Shown: one piece after another, positions 14,129-17,386 of the stretch
How the letters are laid out: the number at the start of each line of letters is the position of its first letter
Numbering within the stretch: position 1 is the stretch's first letter
Assembly: GCA_900549055.1 (NCBI GenBank)
Contig: URNB01000034.1
Location: forward strand, 1-17,386
Length of the DNA stretch: 17,386 nucleotides
DNA from: an uncultured Oscillospiraceae bacterium
GTDB taxonomy: Bacteria; Bacillota; Clostridia; Oscillospirales; Acutalibacteraceae
Direction: 5' to 3'
Made by a program: the position numbers and the translations under genes
The notes under the pieces: model-generated
What the model saw: the letters and a program-made list of their open reading frames with translations, nothing else
The model's database searches: none
Told to the model about the DNA's origin: nothing

Positions 14129-14518
14129 ATGAAGGTTTGTCATGTTTGCAAAGCCGAGTGCGATGACGCAGCGGAGCTTTGCCCGGTTTGCGGCGCTGAC
14201 CTTACGGCGGAAATTACCGAAGAAGAGGAAAAAGAGGAGAAAATAATCAACACCCCGGTGCTTTTGGCAACGCTTGACGATGTTGTGTCGGCTGAGATAC
14301 TGAAGGATCTGCTCACAGAGGCAGGTATTCTTTACAGCAGCGATTCCGATGCCGACGGCACAATGAAGGTAACCTTCGGCGGTTCGTTTGTGGCAGAGGA
14401 TATCTATGTTGACGAACAGGATCTTGATGCCGCAAACGCTGTTTATGATGAATTTTTAAATTCCGAACAGCAGTTTGACGAAGAGTTTTTTGAGGACGCG
14501 GAGAACGAAATCGAATGA
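14129..14518 (+). CDS. Zinc-ribbon plus DUF2007-like protein
   Basis: Hypothetical cytoplasmic protein of 129 residues. The N-terminus is a small zinc ribbon with C4, C7, C18 and C21 (CHVC...CPVC). After an acidic linker (ITEEEEKEEKI) comes an alpha/beta domain of about 65 residues: PVLLATLDDVVSAEILKDLL, TEAGILYS, FVAEDIYVDEQDLDAANAVY. This is the DUF2007 pattern (putative signal-transducing domain that resembles a PII-like fold), with the hallmark strand ADIYV followed by a helix. The tail is very acidic. The ATG has a GGAAGGA site upstream. It overlaps the next gene by 4 bases; that gene is a paralogue. The biochemical function of DUF2007 is not established. Confidence 0.75.
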   Translation: MKVCHVCKAECDDAAELCPVCGADLTAEITEEEEKEEKIINTPVLLATLDDVVSAEILKDLLTEAGILYSSDSDADGTMKVTFGGSFVAEDIYVDEQDLDAANAVYDEFLNSEQQFDEEFFEDAENEIE

Positions 14519-14814
14519 GTTTTTTTAAGTGGGTAAGAAAAAAGGAAGAAGAGCCGGACGAAAACGAGCCGGTTTTGGCGGCGGTAATTAAAAATCCCGT
14601 AACTTCGGAAATATTTCAGGACATACTAAAGGAAAACGGCATACCGTTTATATGCCGTCAGGACGGCGCAGGCGGCTCTGTAAAGCTGCTTTTGGGCGCG
14701 GGAGTTGTGCCCGATAATATTTACGTTGCGGCGAAAAATTACGAAACGGCAAGAGGACTTTACGAGGCGTACCTGCAAACCGAGGTAGAGCCGGAAGAGG
14801 AAATAACAAAGTAA
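14515..14814 (+). CDS. DUF2007-like protein, paralogue of the preceding gene
   Basis: Hypothetical protein of 99 residues consisting of a basic/acidic N-terminal stretch (FKWVRKKEEEPDENEP) and one DUF2007-like domain: PVLAAVIKNPVTSEIFQDIL, KENGIPFICRQDGAGGSVKL, VPDNIYVAAKNYETARGLYE. It aligns with the C-terminal domain of the preceding protein (both have PVL-A, an SEI helix, G-IP/L, IYV, and an A--YE/D end) but lacks the zinc ribbon, pointing to a tandem duplication with loss or gain of the ribbon. Its ATG overlaps the upstream stop (ATGA) and obg starts 2 bases after its stop, so all three are co-translated. Confidence 0.75.
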   Translation: MSFFKWVRKKEEEPDENEPVLAAVIKNPVTSEIFQDILKENGIPFICRQDGAGGSVKLLLGAGVVPDNIYVAAKNYETARGLYEAYLQTEVEPEEEITK

Positions 14815-14815
14815 T

Positions 14816-16090
14816 ATGTTTGTAGATATAGCAAAAATTCATTTAAAAGCGGGCGACGGCGGCGACGGCGCGGTTTCCTTTCACAGGGAAAAGTATGTTG
14901 CGGCGGGCGGACCCGACGGCGGCGACGGCGGCAGGGGCGGAAATATTATTTTCAAGGCTGACAGTAACCTTTCTACCCTTGCGGACTTCCGCTACAAGCG
15001 CAAATACACGGCGCAATCGGGCGAAAAGGGCGGCGGAGGGCGCTGCTCGGGCAAAAAAGCGCCCGACCTTATTATAAACGTGCCGGTTGGCACGCTGGTT
15101 AAGGATGCGGAAAGCGGCAGAATAATTGCCGATATATCCGATTCGGAACCCGTTGTAATAGCCAAGGGCGGCAACGGCGGCTGGGGCAACCAGCACTTTG
15201 CCACGCCTACGCGCCAGGTGCCGCGCTTTGCTAAAAAGGGCAACCCGGGCGAAGAGCTTGACGTAACGCTGGAGCTAAAACTTTTGGCTGACGTGGGGCT
15301 TATAGGCTTCCCGAATGTGGGTAAATCCACACTCATTTCGGTGGTAAGCGAAGCAAAGCCGAAAATTGCGAATTACCACTTTACAACCCTTACCCCCGTT
15401 TTGGGCGTTGTGCGTATGGGCGAGGGCAGCTCGTTTGTTATGGCGGATATTCCCGGGCTTATTGAGGGCGCGGGCGAGGGCGTGGGCTTAGGCCACGAAT
15501 TTTTGCGCCATGTTGAGCGCTGCCGCCTGCTTTTGCATGTTATTGATGTATCGGGCAGCGAGGGCAGAGATCCGATCGACGATTTTAATAAAATAAACCG
15601 CGAGCTTGCCGTTTTCAGCAGCGAGCTTGAAACCCGCCCGCAGATAATTGTGGGCAACAAGTGCGATTTGACCGACGACGAAGAGGTTCGCCGCATATCG
15701 GATTACTTTACCGAAAAGGGGTATAAGTTCTTCCCGGTAATGGCGGCTATTGCCGAGGGTACGGACGAGCTTATAAATTATGTTGCGGCAGAGCTGGCAA
15801 AGCTGCCGCCCATAAAGAAATACGAAGCCGAGCCGAAGCCGCTTGAGGACCTTACAATCAAGAAAAAGCGTGACTTTACTATACGCGTTTGCGACGGGGT
15901 CTACTTTGTTGAAAACTGCGAGTGGATAATGGAAATTATGAACACTATCGACCCCGACGACTATGAGTCGCTGCAATATTTTGAGCGGGTCTTGCGCTCA
16001 AGCGGAATTATTTCGGCACTTGAAAACGCGGGAATAAAGCAGGGCGACACCGTAAGCGTTTACGATATTGAGTTTGAGTTTGTGATGTGA
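14816..16090 (+). CDS. obg: Obg-family GTPase
   Basis: Essential ribosome-associated GTPase (ObgE/CgtA) acting in 50S assembly and stress control; 424 residues. The N-terminal Obg fold (1-about 158) shows the glycine-rich repeats GDGGDGAVSFHREKYV, GGPDGGDGGRGG and KGGNGGWGNQHF. The G domain has G1 GFPNVGKST (164-172), the switch II region DIPGLIEGAGEG, and G4 NKCD; the G5 region reads VMAAIAEGT, a variant of SAATGEG. The C-terminal OCT domain (about 350-424) ends in DTVSVYDIEFEF, as in Gram-positive Obg. Position after rpmA is conserved in Firmicutes. No good ribosome binding site directly precedes ATG 14816 (GAGG is about 17 bases away), so it probably depends on coupling to the gene before it. 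Confidence 0.97.
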   Translation: MFVDIAKIHLKAGDGGDGAVSFHREKYVAAGGPDGGDGGRGGNIIFKADSNLSTLADFRYKRKYTAQSGEKGGGGRCSGKKAPDLIINVPVGTLVKDAESGRIIADISDSEPVVIAKGGNGGWGNQHFATPTRQVPRFAKKGNPGEELDVTLELKLLADVGLIGFPNVGKSTLISVVSEAKPKIANYHFTTLTPVLGVVRMGEGSSFVMADIPGLIEGAGEGVGLGHEFLRHVERCRLLLHVIDVSGSEGRDPIDDFNKINRELAVFSSELETRPQIIVGNKCDLTDDEEVRRISDYFTEKGYKFFPVMAAIAEGTDELINYVAAELAKLPPIKKYEAEPKPLEDLTIKKKRDFTIRVCDGVYFVENCEWIMEIMNTIDPDDYESLQYFERVLRSSGIISALENAGIKQGDTVSVYDIEFEFVM

Positions 16091-16470
16091 TGAAAACGGA
16101 AAATCCCAATCTTTTAAGCCCCTCCGTGCTCGCTTTTGTGGGCGACGCGGTGTACGGGCTGTATGTTAGAACCGCCTTGGCGGCGGTAAACCGCCCGTCG
16201 GGCGAGCTGCATAAGCTCTCTGTCACAATGGTGAACGCCGCAGCACAGGCAAAGGCATATTCGGTCATTGAGCCGAAGCTTTCCGAAAAGGAAATTTCCG
16301 TTTTCAAGCGCGGCAGAAATTTCCATACCTCGTCCACACCGAAAAACGCTTCAAACGGCGATTATCATATCGCCACGGGGCTGGAATGTCTTTTCGGGTG
16401 GCTTTACCTTTCGGAGAATACCGCCCGTGCGGACGAGCTTTTCGGTATAATATTAAAAAACGTGGAATAA
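16090..16470 (+). CDS. mrnC: Mini-ribonuclease III
   Basis: Mini-III is an RNase III-like nuclease without the dsRNA-binding domain that matures 23S rRNA in Firmicutes. The 126-residue protein has both catalytic-site signatures: LAFVGDAVYGLYVR with D19, and HIATGLECLFGWLYL with E99. KRGRN (73-77) and the T-P-K-N-A-S segment are also typical. I take ATG 16090, which overlaps the obg stop (TGATG); the in-frame GTG at 16087 is an alternative that adds one residue. It is translationally coupled to obg, linking ribosome assembly and rRNA processing. In Bacillus the gene lies near cysS instead. Confidence 0.93.
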   Translation: MKTENPNLLSPSVLAFVGDAVYGLYVRTALAAVNRPSGELHKLSVTMVNAAAQAKAYSVIEPKLSEKEISVFKRGRNFHTSSTPKNASNGDYHIATGLECLFGWLYLSENTARADELFGIILKNVE

Positions 16471-16484
16471 TCACAGCTTGCGCA

Positions 16485-16916
16485 TCACGGTGCAAGATTT
16501 ATAACTCTCTTACCGCAAGCCTCGGCAAGCCGCTTGAAATCAGCCGCACCGCCCGGTCCCTCCACATATACGACTGCGGTATCGGCAAGCCTTAACATTA
16601 TACGGTTGCGCTTTGCTATAGCGAAGCGCGGCGGAGTTTTTGTCAGCTCATCGGGAAAAACCGTTTCCCATGGGCTGAATTTTTTTATATCCTTTTTCCG
16701 CCTCTCCAAATATGCCAAAACCACCTTATAATCTATAAACGGATACTCCTCTTTCAGCTCTTTCAGGACATCATACGCCATCCGATCAAAGCTTCCCTCG
16801 TTGCCGATATAAAACATTTTTGCCCCATCTTGATTAATAAGCTCGCGCAAGACTTTTTTAAGCAGTGGCTTCACACTGTCGGGCGTGCTCCGATGCCCGA
16901 AAAATGTTACGGTCAT
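16485..16916 (-). CDS. SLOG-like Rossmann-fold protein (DUF1273/YpsA-like)
   Basis: Predicted cytoplasmic protein of 143 residues with the pattern of small SLOG/YpsA-type Rossmann proteins: TVTFFGHRSTPDSV at the N-terminus, a strand and glycine turn MFYIGNEGSFDRMAYDVLKE, the strand YKVVLAYL, the conserved RFAIAKRNRIMLRLADTAVV, and a glycine turn GPGGAADFKRLAEACGKRVI at the end. SLOG domains are thought to bind nucleotide-derived ligands; the exact ligand is unknown. I start at ATG 16916, because an alternative GTG at 16949 adds residues that do not fit the fold and lies in the inverted-repeat region; the ribosome binding site (AGAAG) is weak. It is convergent with mrnC and divergent from a ribbon-helix-helix gene. 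Confidence 0.72.
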   Translation of the reverse strand: MTVTFFGHRSTPDSVKPLLKKVLRELINQDGAKMFYIGNEGSFDRMAYDVLKELKEEYPFIDYKVVLAYLERRKKDIKKFSPWETVFPDELTKTPPRFAIAKRNRIMLRLADTAVVYVEGPGGAADFKRLAEACGKRVINLAP

Positions 16917-16944
16917 ATTTATCGCTTCTTTTAAACATATTATA

Positions 16945-16959
16945 AACACAATTTGTGTT
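16945..16959. repeat. Inverted repeat 1 between SLOG and RHH genes
   Basis: AACACAA-T-TTGTGTT, 7-base perfect arms around one base. It falls in the predicted leader of the SLOG gene, downstream of its promoter. Confidence 0.5.
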
Positions 16960-16967
16960 CATAATAC

Positions 16968-16986
16968 GCATTATAACACATAATGC
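16968..16986. repeat. Inverted repeat 2, over the SLOG promoter
   Basis: GCATTAT-AACAC-ATAATGC, 7-base perfect arms and a 5-base spacer. The left arm and spacer overlap the SLOG extended -10 box (16970-16978), which makes this the best operator candidate for the RHH protein. Confidence 0.5.
16970..16978 (-). promoter_or_regulatory. Extended -10 promoter of the SLOG gene
   Basis: Minus strand TGTTATAAT is a perfect extended -10 (TGn TATAAT). The -35 region, 17 bases away, is only TTTATT, as often tolerated with an extended -10. Transcription would start near 16963. Confidence 0.5.
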
Positions 16987-16990
16987 ACAT

Positions 16991-17012
16991 AAAATAAATA
17001 CATATTTATTTT
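16991..17012. repeat. Inverted repeat 3, upstream of the RHH gene
   Basis: AAAATAAATA-CA-TATTTATTTT, 10-base perfect arms and a 2-base centre, ending 5 bases before the RHH ribosome binding site. It would cover any promoter start region of the RHH gene. Confidence 0.5.
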
Positions 17013-17028
17013 AAAATGAGGTTGTTTT

Positions 17029-17190
17029 ATGGCTGTAAAAAGTTTATCGATAAGAATTGACGAGGAAATGCTCAACAAACTCCATGTTCTTGCAGATTAC
17101 GAAGGCAGGAGTGCAAACAGCGAAATTTTAATTTTGATACGCGATGCGATAGAAGAATTTGAAAAAGCTCACGGAAAGATAGCTCTGTGA
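17029..17190 (+). CDS. Ribbon-helix-helix (CopG/Arc-type) DNA-binding protein
   Basis: A short protein of 53 residues. It begins MAVKSLSIRIDEEMLNKLHV, the beta-strand plus first helix of an RHH fold (alternating K-L-I-I in the strand, then IDEEMLNKL), followed by LADYEGRSANSEILILIRDA, where the turn G-R-S-A-N-S-E is the conserved helix-helix junction. It ends with an acidic/basic helix EFEKAHGKIAL. RHH proteins bind DNA as dimers through the strand, often as autorepressors or antitoxins. GAGG (17018-17021) sits 7 bases before the ATG. No toxin gene follows within the window, so it is either an orphan or a dedicated regulator of the divergent SLOG gene. Confidence 0.82.
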   Translation: MAVKSLSIRIDEEMLNKLHVLADYEGRSANSEILILIRDAIEEFEKAHGKIAL

Positions 17191-17245
17191 TGTTGTTTAG
17201 AACTGATTTATAATATCTCTATTGTTAACAAGACATTCATCCCTG

Positions 17246-17295
17246 ACAATCCTTCAGTCTCCTTCGGAGCCAGCTCCCTTTACACAAGGGAGCCA
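17246..17295. repeat. Clostridial-type interspersed hairpin repeat
   Basis: The segment around ACAATCCTTCAGTC has a small hairpin CTCC-TTC-GGAG (17259-17269) and a larger perfect hairpin GCTCCCTT-TACAC-AAGGGAGC (17273-17293). From memory, closely similar hairpin segments (ACAATCC-TCAGTC ... CTCCCTTTACACAAGGGAG) recur between genes in many Clostridiales; no second copy lies in this window. Function unknown; it behaves like a REP or MITE-type element. Confidence 0.6.
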
Positions 17296-17313
17296 TTGGT
17301 TTGTACAAAAAAT

Positions 17314-17386
17314 GCCTCCCCGGTGTTTGGGTGCGGGTGTCCGGCGGACACCTCTGCGAAGCAGAAGCACCGACCGAGGCGGCAGC
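17314..17386. repeat. Multi-branched structured element at the window edge
   Basis: GCCTC-CC-CGGTG (17314-17325) pairs with CACCG-ACC-GAGGC (17368-17380), enclosing two hairpins: GGTGTCC-GGC-GGACACC (17336-17352) and TCTGC-GAA-GCAGA (17353-17365). This makes a closed three-way junction. It directly follows the hairpin repeat and probably belongs to the same interspersed element; it may continue beyond the window. No open reading frame explains it. Confidence 0.55.

Noticed and set aside
15488..15976. 162-codon minus-strand open frame inside obg
   Set aside because: The + strand is unmistakably Obg with intact G motifs; the antisense frame has no start signal or family similarity.
16477..16496. 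Hairpin CTTGCGC-ATCACG-GTGCAAG as a terminator between mrnC and the SLOG gene
   Set aside because: The 7-base stem includes a wobble pair and has no good T-run on the + strand; it also overlaps the SLOG stop codon. Possible but too weak to annotate.
17029..17190. RHH protein as the antitoxin of a complete toxin-antitoxin pair
   Set aside because: No open frame for a toxin follows before the repeat DNA, and the divergent SLOG protein does not resemble RelE, ParE, MazF or PIN toxins.

Overview
The window looks like a chromosomal segment of a spore-forming, low-to-moderate-GC Firmicute of the class Clostridia, of the kind common among uncultured gut members. The support is a gerA/gerC/gerB-type spore germination operon, the rplU-prp-rpmA-obg order typical of Firmicutes, an L27 with a Prp-cleavable N-terminal extension, a Mini-III RNase, strong AGGAGG-type ribosome binding sites, and a hairpin repeat at the right end resembling repeats seen in Clostridiales. 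No phage, IS element, CRISPR array, rRNA or tRNA was seen.

Layout. (1) 1-1222 (+): the 3' part of an SsuC/TauC-like ABC permease and its short ATPase; the substrate-binding protein is presumably outside the window. (2) 1300-1734 (-): a decayed serine hydrolase of the beta-lactamase/esterase type, broken into three pieces in two frames. (3) 1763-4303 (-), divergent from an AraC regulator (4472-5230, +): a three-gene operon encoding a type I dehydroquinate-dehydratase-like protein, a PIG3-type quinone oxidoreductase and an SDR dehydrogenase. Both divergent promoters can be read, and a 12-bp inverted repeat lies over the araC-side promoter. (4) 5328-7005 (+): two lipoproteins, the second with an internal duplication, and a frameshifted small membrane protein. 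(5) 6971-10076 (-): the germinant receptor operon gerA-gerC-gerB, with a short C subunit and a short B subunit; its 3' end converges on region 4, and a + strand terminator-like hairpin lies inside gerB. (6) 10241-12566 (-): HAD phosphatase, MFS transporter and a ComEB-type dCMP deaminase, closed by an intrinsic terminator. (7) 12632-13152: rpmB (L28, -) and the rplU promoter and leader (+), with two readable sigma-A-type promoters firing apart. (8) 13153-16470 (+): rplU-prp-rpmA, a terminator, two tandem DUF2007-like proteins, obg and mrnC. (9) 16485-17190: a SLOG-like Rossmann protein (-) divergent from a 53-residue ribbon-helix-helix protein (+), with three inverted repeats between them. (10) 17246-17386: hairpin-rich repeat DNA running off the window.

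How the parts work together. The ribosome and GTPase block is a housekeeping core: Prp trims the L27 made by the next gene, Obg is a ribosome-assembly GTPase and Mini-III matures 23S rRNA. The ger operon encodes a spore inner-membrane receptor. The AraC-controlled operon looks like an inducible catabolic or modifying module of unknown substrate, and its dehydratase-like enzyme keeps the Schiff-base lysine but has lost several dehydroquinate-binding residues. The RHH protein may repress the neighbouring SLOG gene, because one inverted repeat covers that gene's extended -10 box. Nothing here is certain to be a new system; the AraC module and the RHH/SLOG pair are the best candidates for a second look.
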